Below are positions 7,073-13,413 of a stretch of 24,423 bases of DNA, in pieces. The stretch is from positions 1 to 24,423 of the forward strand of contig JASFBA010000050.1 in the NCBI GenBank assembly GCA_036172265.1. The letters are read 5' to 3'. The notes under the pieces were generated by a model. That model was not told the origin of the DNA. It saw nothing but the letters and a program-made list of their open reading frames with translations, and made no database searches. How positions within the stretch are numbered: position 1 is the stretch's first letter; each line of letters opens with the position of its first letter. The DNA is from JASFBA01 sp036172265. Lineage in GTDB: Bacteria > Chloroflexota > Chloroflexia > DTKN01. The position numbers were made by a program, and so were the translations under genes.

Positions 7073-7804
7073 CTAGTCCTCTAACTGTCCCTCCGCGCCT
7101 TCCTCCAGGGGACGCACCCCCAGGCGAATCCAGCCCCTTCGCAGGGCATAGATGACGGCCGAAGTGCGGTCGTTGACCTGGAGTTTGCGCAGAATGGACG
7201 TGACGTGGTTTTTGACCGTCTGACTGCTAATACAGAGGCGGTCGGCGATCTCCTTGTTGGTCAACCCTTGGGCGATGCAATCGAGGATCTCGATCTCCCG
7301 CCCGGTCAGGGGAGAGAAAAGGGCCCCCAGTTCCTCCTCGGCGGCGGCCAGTTCCCGGAACTGACGGAGCACCCGGGTGGCGATGTGGGGCTTGGAAAAG
7401 ACGTGTTCGTCTATAAGGTACCTGCCCCGACCCACGTCTCGAATCATCCGCACCAGCGCCGAGGGCTCGATGTCTTTGGAGGAATAGGCCGAAGCCCCCG
7501 CCCGGATGGCGTTGAAGAGTTGTTCGTCGTCCTCGTAGACGGTCAGGACGATCAGGTGGACCTGGGGCTGGCGCCGCTTGATCACCCGGGCCACCTCCAG
7601 CCCGTTCAGGCCGGGCAGGCTGATGTCAATAAGCACGACATCCGGGGAGAGTTCCTCGGTCATCTGGATGGCCTGTTGTCCGTCGGCGGCCTCTCCGACA
7701 ACTCGGAGGTCGCGCTCCCGTTCCAGGGTGGCCCGAACCCCTTGCCGGAAAAGAGGGTGATCGTCCACGATCAGGATAGACAAGGCCTCGGTCCCCTTTT
7801 CCAT
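7073..7804 (-). CDS. NarL/LuxR-family response regulator
   Basis: The 243-residue product has an N-terminal receiver domain: acidic pair Asp14-Asp15, phosphorylation site Asp60 in the VLIDISLPG segment, Thr in LIVLTVYED, and Lys in SSKDIEP. A LuxR-type helix-turn-helix follows at ~178-230, with LTGREIEILDCIAQGLTNKEIADRL and QTVKNHVTSILRKL as recognition region (listed here as separated parts of the domain). It should bind DNA as a dimer after phosphorylation. It lies 14 bases after the histidine kinase gene and is its obvious partner. Its targets are not visible; its own operon promoter is a candidate, although I see no clear repeated site there. Confidence 0.93.
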   Translation of the reverse strand: MEKGTEALSILIVDDHPLFRQGVRATLERERDLRVVGEAADGQQAIQMTEELSPDVVLIDISLPGLNGLEVARVIKRRQPQVHLIVLTVYEDDEQLFNAIRAGASAYSSKDIEPSALVRMIRDVGRGRYLIDEHVFSKPHIATRVLRQFRELAAAEEELGALFSPLTGREIEILDCIAQGLTNKEIADRLCISSQTVKNHVTSILRKLQVNDRTSAVIYALRRGWIRLGVRPLEEGAEGQLED

Positions 7805-7818
7805 CTTTCAGGCCTCAC

Positions 7819-8832
7819 CTACGGTTCTTGGGGAGGAAACGGCAAGCGAAGCCGGACGGTGGTTCCTTCGCCTGGCCGGCTTTCGATCTGCAATTCCGCC
7901 CCGATCAGTTGGGCGCGTTCCCGCATGCCATAGAGACCCCAGTGATCTTCCTGATGCCAAGGGTAGGTAGGGTCGAAACCGACGCCGTCGTCGGTTACCT
8001 GGACGACCCAGGCGCTCGGCTCCACATAGGCCTCTACCGAGATTCTCCCGGCTCGGGCATGCCGCCGGGCGTTTTGGAGCGCCTCCTGGATGATGCGATA
8101 GATGGCAATTTTTTCCTCTGAGGAGAGATCCCGTGGCGGTGCCCCCCAACGAAACTCGACGGTTATCTGGTAGGCTGTCTCCAGGTCCCGGCTGTAGCGT
8201 TCGATCTGGCGACCCAGCGGCTCTTCGGCCAGAGGAGAGGGGCGCAGGTCGTAGATGAAGCGGCGTACCTCCTGCAAGCCCAGGCGCAGGTCCCGCAGCA
8301 ACTCCTCCATAGCGGCTTGGCTTTCTTCCGGCGTCTCGGCCTGACGGCAGCGTTCCAACCCCATCACGGCGTTGCTCAACACCTGGGCCGGCCCGTCGTG
8401 TACCTCGCGGGCCAGGGCGCTGCGCTCCTGTTCGCGCCCGTAAAGCACCTGGGAGCGCAGGGCCAGTTCCCAGGGGTCGTAGGGTTGCAGGGCCGCCTGG
8501 CGCAGCGAACGGCCGCTCATCTCCACCTGGCGACGTAAAAGTTCCAGCCGACGGGCACTTTCCTCGGCTTCGGTCAGATCGGCCAAGGTCTGTTTCTGCT
8601 GCCGGCGAACTTTTTCTTCCTCGGCCCGGAGGCGTTCTGCATCCATAGTGGGAGACCTGCCCTGACGGACCAGGGCGAGGCGCACCCCAAGTTCGTCCAA
8701 AAGGCGAGATTGTTGCCGTGCTTCGCTTTCCAGGACCTGTCGACGTTCCTGAGCCTGTCGGAGCAGGTCCTCCAGCCGCTCACAGAACTGCTCAACCAGG
8801 GTTTCGGCTTGTAGGAGCAGATTCGCCGTCAT
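7819..8832 (-). CDS. Cytoplasmic histidine kinase, DegS/NarX type (HisKA_3)
   Basis: The 337-residue product has no membrane segment. The N-terminal ~150 residues are a long coiled coil rich in Glu, Arg and Gln, as in DegS. The dimerisation helix contains REVHDGPAQVLSN with the phospho-acceptor His. The ATPase domain has ALQNARRHA, VTDDGVGFDP and GLYGMRERAQLIGAEL motifs. It should phosphorylate the response regulator encoded 14 bases downstream. The start at ATG 8832 is preferred over the upstream frame start at 8922, because the -10 box at 8876-8881 lies inside that extension and would place the upstream codon outside the transcript. As first gene of the operon it controls a unit with a methyltransferase and a protease-like gene. 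The signal is unknown. Confidence 0.92.
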   Translation of the reverse strand: MTANLLLQAETLVEQFCERLEDLLRQAQERRQVLESEARQQSRLLDELGVRLALVRQGRSPTMDAERLRAEEEKVRRQQKQTLADLTEAEESARRLELLRRQVEMSGRSLRQAALQPYDPWELALRSQVLYGREQERSALAREVHDGPAQVLSNAVMGLERCRQAETPEESQAAMEELLRDLRLGLQEVRRFIYDLRPSPLAEEPLGRQIERYSRDLETAYQITVEFRWGAPPRDLSSEEKIAIYRIIQEALQNARRHARAGRISVEAYVEPSAWVVQVTDDGVGFDPTYPWHQEDHWGLYGMRERAQLIGAELQIESRPGEGTTVRLRLPFPPQEP

Positions 8833-8875
8833 CTTCGGCCGTCTTCCACGGCGGTGTGAACTTTTCAGCAACTTC

Positions 8876-8904
8876 AGTATACCACAGTCCGAGGTTGAAG
8901 GCAA
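8876..8904 (-). promoter_or_regulatory. Promoter of the five-gene minus operon
   Basis: On the minus strand TTGCCT (8899-8904) and TATACT (8876-8881) are 17 bases apart, with an extended -10 (TGG before TATACT). The predicted transcript begins near 8870, about 38 bases before the kinase ATG at 8832. Confidence 0.75.
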
Positions 8905-8917
8905 ATGTGGGTACGAT

Positions 8918-8946
8918 TTCACAAAACCGCCGATTTGTGGTATACT
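8918..8946 (+). promoter_or_regulatory. Promoter of tRNA-Thr
   Basis: TTCACA (8918-8923) and TATACT (8941-8946) are 17 bases apart, with an extended -10. The -10 ends 10 bases before the tRNA gene, so the transcript would begin at or just before the mature 5' end. The word TGTGGTATACT is shared with the opposing operon promoter. Confidence 0.7.
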
Positions 8947-8956
8947 ATGGTTATAG

Positions 8957-9028
8957 GCCGGCGTAGCTCAGCGGTAGAGCAGCTGTTTCGTAAACAGCGG
9001 GTCGGGGGTTCGAATCCCTTCGCCGGCT
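8957..9028 (+). tRNA. tRNA-Thr (anticodon CGU)
   Basis: All 72 bases fold as a cloverleaf: acceptor stem GCCGGCG/CGCCGGC, D stem GCTC/GAGC with a 7-base loop, anticodon stem GCTGT/ACAGC with loop TTCGTAA (anticodon CGT), a 5-base variable loop, and a T arm with loop TTCGAAT. The T stem contains two G-U pairs. The discriminator is T9028, and CCA is not encoded. It reads ACG threonine codons. It has its own promoter and diverges from the kinase operon. Confidence 0.95.
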
Positions 9029-9286
9029 TCTTGATCGGACAGCAACGGCGCTGTCAGAAACTGGACACTGGCAAAATCGCCTCGAGTTGCCCTGGATAAG
9101 CGTTCGTGCTTCACGGGGATGTCATTTGCCGGCGACTTCCCCGGGAGCCTCAAGACGGGCCATCAATGATATTGCCCCACAGGGCGAAGTTCGCCAGAGT
9201 CCGGTCAGAAAAATTCGCCAGAAAACCGGCGGACTCGCAGGGCGCCTACTGTCCTGCGGGCTTGTTTTTAGAACCTACTCCAGAAG
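9029..9286 (+). other. Gene-free spacer and upstream leader of pckG
   Basis: No convincing gene is present. A 6-bp stem (GACAGC 9038-9043 / GCTGTC 9050-9055) sits just after the tRNA without a T-tract and may help its 3' processing. A short dyad (GGCGAA/TTCGCC) lies near 9182-9194. A possible stem CGCAGG/CCTGCG near 9236-9258 is followed by a T-rich stretch and could be a weak terminator. No known riboswitch class was recognised. Confidence 0.45.
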
Positions 9287-9327
9287 GTGGGCAGGCGAGA
9301 GGGGTATCTCCGCCTGCCCACGGCAGG
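9287..9327 (+). promoter_or_regulatory. Overlapping alternative hairpins in the pckG leader
   Basis: An 11-bp perfect stem pairs GTGGGCAGGCG (9287-9297) with 9311-9321 across a 13-base loop. A second perfect 6-bp stem pairs CCTGCC (9313-9318) with GGCAGG (9322-9327). The two share bases 9313-9318, so they cannot form together. The second is followed by AGTTTT and then the pckG ribosome site at 9337-9342. Confidence 0.5.
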
Positions 9328-9346
9328 AGTTTTCGTGGAGGAAAGC

Positions 9347-11227
9347 ATGGAAGAAACAAAGGCGTTTCTCCGATCGCGTCTGGATCAAGCCCATTACGCT
9401 AAACTGGTCCGTATCCCGCAGCCGGAAGTGCTCGATTTTGTGGCCCGCTACATCCGCCTGTGCGAACCGGAGCGCGTCTTTGTCTGCGACGATTCTCCGG
9501 AGGACGTGGCCTATATCCGTCAGGCGGCGTTGCGGGATGGAGAGGAACGTCCCCTGGCCATCCCCGGCCATACCATCCACTTTGATAACTACGACGATAT
9601 GGCCCGCGACCGCAAAAACACCCGTATCCTCGTGCCCGAAGGGGTGGACCTGGGTGGCGGCATAGACACCCGGGAACGCGACGAGGCGTTGGAGGAGGTC
9701 CACCGAATCCTCCCCGGCATCATGCGCGGCCATGAACTCTTCGTCTGCTTCTTCTGCCTAGGGCCGGCCGCCTCCCGCTTCGCCATCCCCTGCGTCCAGT
9801 TGACCGACTCCGGTTACGTGGCCCACAGCGAAACCCTGCTCTACCGGCCGGGGTATCAAGAGTTCCTCCGTCAGGGACCGGGAGCACGCCTTTTCAAGTT
9901 CCTTCATTCCCAGGGCGAACTGGATGAACGCCGGACGAGCAAAAATCTGCACCTGCGCCGCGTTTTCATCGACCTGCTCGGGGATACCGTCTACAGCGTC
10001 AACACGCAGTACGGGGGGAACACGCTGGGGTTGAAGAAACTGGCCATGCGCCTGGCCATCTACCACGCCTCCCAGGAAGACTGGCTCTGCGAGCATATGC
10101 TCCTTATGGGCATCCACGGACCCGGTGGCCGGGTTACCTACTTCACCGGGGCCTTCCCCTCCCTCTGCGGCAAGACCTCCACGGCGATGATGGAGGGGGA
10201 AGAGATCGTCGGCGATGACATCGTCTACCTGCGCCGGGACGGGGGACAGGTCCGGGCCGTCAATGTGGAAAAGGGCATCTTTGGCATCATTCAGGGCATC
10301 AACTCCCGCGACGATCCCATCCTCTGGGAAACGCTCCACCGCCCCGGGGAGATCATCTTTTCCAACGTTTTAGTGACCCCGGAGGGAACGGTGCACTGGA
10401 TCGGCAAGGATGGAGAAGTTCCACCCGAAGGGGAAAACCACTCCGGCTCCTGGTGGATCGGGAAAAAGGATGCGGCCGGCCGGGAAATTCCCTGTTCCCA
10501 CCCCAATGCGCGCTTCACCCTGGATATGAGCCTGCTGAAGAATATGAGCCCGGAACGGGATAACCCGGCGGGTGTGGCCGTCGGAGCCATTGTCTACGGC
10601 GGCCGGGATTCGGACACCTGGGTGCCGGTGGAGCAGTCCTTCGACTGGGAACACGGCATCATCACCAAAGGGGCCTCTCTAGAATCAGAGACCACCGCCG
10701 CCATCCTGGGTAAAGAAGGCGTGCGCGAGTTCAACCCGATGTCCAATCGGGATTTCCTCTCCATCCCCATCGGCCGCTACATCCAGAACAACCTGGACTT
10801 TGGCCGTGGGCTGGAACATCCGCCGCTTATCTTCGCCGTGAACTATTTCCTGCGCGACCGGCAGACAGGGGACTGGCTCAACGAAAGGAACGACAAACGG
10901 GTCTGGTACAAGTGGATGGAACAGCGCGTTTACGGGGAGGTCGGGGCCATCCGCACACCGACCGGATGGATTCCTCGCTATGAAGACCTGCGCCGGCTCT
11001 TCCGGGAGGTCTTGGGCAAGGATTACACCTACGAAGCCTACCGGGTTCAATTTACGGTGCGAGTGCCGGAGAACCTGGCCAAGGTGGAACGCATCGAACG
11101 GATCTACCGGACGGAGATCGCGGACACGCCCGAGGTGGTCTTCCGGGTGCTGGAGGAGCAGCGCCGGCTCCTCCAGGAAGCGCGGGAGCGCTACGGCGAC
11201 TATATCTCTCCAGAGCAACTGGCTTGA
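9347..11227 (+). CDS. pckG: Phosphoenolpyruvate carboxykinase (GTP), archaeal-like
   Basis: This enzyme interconverts oxaloacetate and PEP with GTP/GDP, for gluconeogenesis or, in reverse, CO2 fixation. The 626-residue product has the GTP-PEPCK length. The kinase-1a P-loop reads FPSLCGKTSTAM (about residue 270), and the metal-binding GDDIVYLR segment follows. Further family pieces are QYGGNTLGLKK, HMLLMGIHGP, GINSRDDPILWETL, FSNVLVTPEGTVHWIG and NPAGVAVGAIVYGGRDSDT. Ser-Thr after CGKT resembles the archaeal branch more than the CGKTN of most bacterial and animal enzymes. ATG 9347 is chosen for the GGAGGA site 4 bases upstream. A structured leader precedes it, and no other gene shares the transcript. 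Inference about lineage is by motif only. Confidence 0.93.
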   Translation: MEETKAFLRSRLDQAHYAKLVRIPQPEVLDFVARYIRLCEPERVFVCDDSPEDVAYIRQAALRDGEERPLAIPGHTIHFDNYDDMARDRKNTRILVPEGVDLGGGIDTRERDEALEEVHRILPGIMRGHELFVCFFCLGPAASRFAIPCVQLTDSGYVAHSETLLYRPGYQEFLRQGPGARLFKFLHSQGELDERRTSKNLHLRRVFIDLLGDTVYSVNTQYGGNTLGLKKLAMRLAIYHASQEDWLCEHMLLMGIHGPGGRVTYFTGAFPSLCGKTSTAMMEGEEIVGDDIVYLRRDGGQVRAVNVEKGIFGIIQGINSRDDPILWETLHRPGEIIFSNVLVTPEGTVHWIGKDGEVPPEGENHSGSWWIGKKDAAGREIPCSHPNARFTLDMSLLKNMSPERDNPAGVAVGAIVYGGRDSDTWVPVEQSFDWEHGIITKGASLESETTAAILGKEGVREFNPMSNRDFLSIPIGRYIQNNLDFGRGLEHPPLIFAVNYFLRDRQTGDWLNERNDKRVWYKWMEQRVYGEVGAIRTPTGWIPRYEDLRRLFREVLGKDYTYEAYRVQFTVRVPENLAKVERIERIYRTEIADTPEVVFRVLEEQRRLLQEARERYGDYISPEQLA

Positions 11228-11361
11228 AGGGGTCGGCTCCCGGCTTTCGGCGCGGTCAGGCTTATCAACCGTTCCTTTTTCTGGCCGCCGCGGCCCTGGC
11301 ACTGGGCGGTTTTTCGATCTCCTGGACGCTGGTGGAACCGCGTCGCTTCTCTATAGACTGA
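11224..11361 (+). pseudogene. Possible N-terminal remnant of a metallophosphoesterase
   Basis: After the pckG stop, one frame encodes about 45 residues, then stops at 11359-11361. It holds a hydrophobic segment (LFLAAAALALGG) followed by SWTLVEPRRFSID. This resembles the N-terminal anchor and EPR(W/F) motif that precede the first strand of membrane-anchored metallophosphoesterases, but everything after that point is missing. The possible TTG start overlaps the pckG stop, and no ribosome site stands out. The end overlaps the convergent protease gene by 11 bases. It may be a degraded gene or chance. Confidence 0.3.
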
Positions 11362-12496
11362 TCAAGAGCAACGGGATCGGTGTAAAGGTCAACAGAAAGA
11401 GAAGGAGCATAAAGATGCCTGCGGCCACCTGGTACGGTTTCAGCCGGGTGACATCGTCCAGGGGGATGGCCGGCCGCCGGCCCAGGAGAAAGATGAGCGC
11501 GGCCCAGATGAACCAGCCGTTCCAAAGGATGCCCAAAAGCAGCAGGGCGGCAATGAGCCCCCAGGTGAGGTGCCGGGCTCGTTTCCCCAGCAGGGCGTAG
11601 GCCACATGCCCCCCGTCCAGGGTCCCGGCCGGGATAAGGTTCAACCCCGTGACCAGCAGGCCGGCCCAGGCAGCAAAGGCCACCGGCCCCAGCATGACGT
11701 CCCAGCCCTGGCCGTAGGGACAGCCGTACAGTGCTGCCCGCACGATTTCAGGAAGGGTCTCCGTCGCCCCCAGGGAGCAGTCCGGGACAAATCGGCCCAA
11801 GACGGCGACCTTGAGCAAGGCGTAGAGAAGGGAGTTGCCTTCCAGGATGTAGGGTCGGCCTACCGGAGACGGCCCGATGTGGGCGGTGGAAAGGCCCAGG
11901 ATGAGGAGAGGAAGGGCCACGATTAACCCGGCCAGCGGGCCGGCCAACCCCACCGCCAGGAGGTGGCGGCGGTTCTGCGGCGGGGCCTTCATCTGGATAA
12001 AGGCTCCCATCGTGCCCAGGAAACCGAGAGGCATGGGAATGAAGTAGGGCAGCGTCGTGGGAATTCCTAGCCGCCGCGCCACCAGGTAGTGCCCCATCTC
12101 GTGGGCCAGGAGGATGGCCAGAAGGGTCGCCGCAAAGGGCAACCCGGAAAGCAGATTCAGGAGGAAGGGCCGGCCTGGGTCGTACTCCATTCCGGCAAAG
12201 AGGGTGGAGAAGATGGTGAGGGCCAATAAGATGCCTGCCACCCTCAAGTTGGGGTGGGAAGAAGGAGGCTGGCCGGGGAGGGCGAGGATCAGGTGGCGGC
12301 CCTTTTCCTCCCGGAAGAGCGGGGTGTAGCCCAGAGGCTGCATCCTCTCCCGGGCAAGTGGATAGGCATCGGCCGGATCCATCAGGAACCGGCCGTACAG
12401 GCGCACCAGGCCGGCCCGCTCGGCATCCAGGAGGATCGCCTCCACCGTGAAGAAATCGGATACGGCCTCGCCCAGCAATAGGTTTATATCCGTCAT
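11351..12496 (-). CDS. M50-family intramembrane zinc metalloprotease (site-2 protease)
   Basis: The 381-residue product is a polytopic membrane protein. After a ~80-residue soluble N-terminus come a membrane segment (~86-103) and a second with the zinc motif HEMGH at 132-136. The second conserved site NLIPAGTLDGGH (~285-296) provides the third ligand Asp. Several further hydrophobic helices reach the C-terminus, which ends in a very hydrophobic helix. The order resembles the EGY/cyanobacterial branch without a PDZ domain. Such proteases cut membrane-bound substrates such as anti-sigma factors, but no sigma or anti-sigma gene is near. The ribosome site before ATG 12496 is poor (GAGG directly adjoining the start), so translation may be weak or the start misplaced. 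Confidence 0.9.
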   Translation of the reverse strand: MTDINLLLGEAVSDFFTVEAILLDAERAGLVRLYGRFLMDPADAYPLARERMQPLGYTPLFREEKGRHLILALPGQPPSSHPNLRVAGILLALTIFSTLFAGMEYDPGRPFLLNLLSGLPFAATLLAILLAHEMGHYLVARRLGIPTTLPYFIPMPLGFLGTMGAFIQMKAPPQNRRHLLAVGLAGPLAGLIVALPLLILGLSTAHIGPSPVGRPYILEGNSLLYALLKVAVLGRFVPDCSLGATETLPEIVRAALYGCPYGQGWDVMLGPVAFAAWAGLLVTGLNLIPAGTLDGGHVAYALLGKRARHLTWGLIAALLLLGILWNGWFIWAALIFLLGRRPAIPLDDVTRLKPYQVAAGIFMLLLFLLTFTPIPLLLISL

Positions 12497-12632
12497 CCTC
12501 TAACTGTCTACTTTCCCGCTACCAGCAAGGCAGGCAGACCGCAATGGCTGCCCGCACCTGCGGCCGGCCCATTGCCCCCTCTCGGTTATCCTGGGACAGG
12601 CCGGCCTGGCCAACACTGAACGACCGACGGCC
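12497..12632 (-). other. Short spacer between protease and lexA genes
   Basis: These 136 bases lie downstream of lexA and upstream of the protease gene. They are rich in GGCCGG-type words, but I see no clear promoter, T-tract terminator or small gene. The protease may be read through from lexA. Confidence 0.4.
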
Positions 12633-13268
12633 TCAGCGATAGCGCCGAATCACCCCGACGACCTGTCCCTGAATCTCGACATCCGATGGGCGGACGTAGA
12701 TGGGGTCCATCTGGGGATTCTCCGGCTGCAGCCGCACGCGCCGGCCTTCCTGATAGAAGCGTTTGAGCGTTACCTCCTGCCGATCGCGCAGCCAGACGGC
12801 CACCATATCCCCGTTTCGGGCCGTATCCTGGCGACGCAGGATGACGACATCGCCATCGGCGATGTAGGCGTCGATCATCGAGTCCCCGCGCACGCGCAGG
12901 GCGTAGAGGCCCTCGGCGGAGTCAGGCCAGAGGTCGGCCGGCAGTTCCACCGTCTCGGCAGCCTCGCCCCGGTCGGGCAGGTCGTCCGGCACAGGGATAG
13001 GCTGGCCGGCAGCAATGGTGCCCAGGAGAGGGATGGTGCGTCGGGAAAGGCGCATCTCCTCGGCCAGCGTGATGGACCTGGAGGCGCGAGGCCGGCGGCG
13101 AATCAGCCCCCGCTTCTCCAGGAGGTCGAGGTTATAGTCCACCACCGAGGTGGAAGAGATGCCCAGGGCCGCCTGAATCTGGCGGATGGAGGGGGGATAG
13201 CCGTTTTCGCGGATGAATTCCTCCAGGTAGTGGAGAATCCGCCGCTGCCGTTCGCTCATCTTTCTCAT
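12633..13268 (-). CDS. lexA: LexA, SOS-response repressor
   Basis: The 211-residue product has the standard LexA length. Residues 1-65 form the winged helix (PPSIRQIQAALGISSTSVVDYNL region). The self-cleavage site is Ala87-Gly88 in GTIAAGQP, and the catalytic dyad is Ser130 (GDSMIDA) and Lys169 (TLKRFY). On DNA damage RecA filaments trigger cleavage and derepression. ATG 13268 follows a GAGGAGGG site; an internal ATG at 13259 is less well placed. The promoter at 13383-13411 has a perfect GAAC-N4-GTTC operator inside its spacer, so the gene is almost certainly self-repressed. The ~105-base leader has a 22-bp perfect palindrome. Confidence 0.97.
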   Translation of the reverse strand: MRKMSERQRRILHYLEEFIRENGYPPSIRQIQAALGISSTSVVDYNLDLLEKRGLIRRRPRASRSITLAEEMRLSRRTIPLLGTIAAGQPIPVPDDLPDRGEAAETVELPADLWPDSAEGLYALRVRGDSMIDAYIADGDVVILRRQDTARNGDMVAVWLRDRQEVTLKRFYQEGRRVRLQPENPQMDPIYVRPSDVEIQGQVVGVIRRYR

Positions 13269-13285
13269 CGCTGCCCTCCTCAGTG

Positions 13286-13307
13286 AAGGCGCAACGCGTT
13301 GCGCCTT
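13286..13307. repeat. 22-bp perfect palindrome in the lexA leader
   Basis: Arms 13286-13296 (AAGGCGCAACG) and 13297-13307 are exact inverse complements with no loop. In the lexA mRNA it lies a few bases upstream of the ribosome site. On the plus strand it is followed by TTTTC, so it might end transcripts coming from the left. It may also be a dimeric protein site. Confidence 0.7.
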
Positions 13308-13369
13308 TTCTAAAGCCCAAATGTCCTTTGGCCAGGAGAACCGGCCTACATACGGTTTGCTCTATCTTC

Positions 13370-13381
13370 GGACGCAAGTTC
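13370..13381. promoter_or_regulatory. Degenerate second LexA box
   Basis: On the minus strand this reads GAACTTGCGTCC, one base off GAAC-N4-GTTC. Its centre is 24 bp from the perfect box and it falls near the lexA transcription start. Confidence 0.4.
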
Positions 13382-13382
13382 T

Positions 13383-13411
13383 ATTATATTCCCGAACTTT
13401 CGTTCGGTCAA
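13383..13411 (-). promoter_or_regulatory. lexA promoter
   Basis: TTGACC (13406-13411) and TATAAT (13383-13388) on the minus strand are 17 bases apart. The -35 lies 2 bases beyond the stop of the upstream radical-SAM gene, so lexA has its own promoter. Confidence 0.85.
13394..13405. promoter_or_regulatory. LexA operator (SOS box) in lexA promoter
   Basis: GAACTTTCGTTC fits GAAC-N4-GTTC perfectly, with flanking C and G extending the dyad to 14 bases. It lies wholly between the -35 and -10 of the lexA promoter, as expected for autorepression. Confidence 0.9.
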
Positions 13412-13413
13412 CT

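Noticed and set aside
6196..7933. Long plus-strand frames (6196-7155 and 7205-7933) opposite the methyltransferase and response regulator
   Set aside because: They are antisense shadows of GC-rich genes, without start signals or family motifs.
7075..12510. A 13-base word (TCCTCTAACTGTC) at the end of the response regulator gene and before the protease gene
   Set aside because: A pair of this length is expected by chance in 24 kb and nothing else around the two sites matches.
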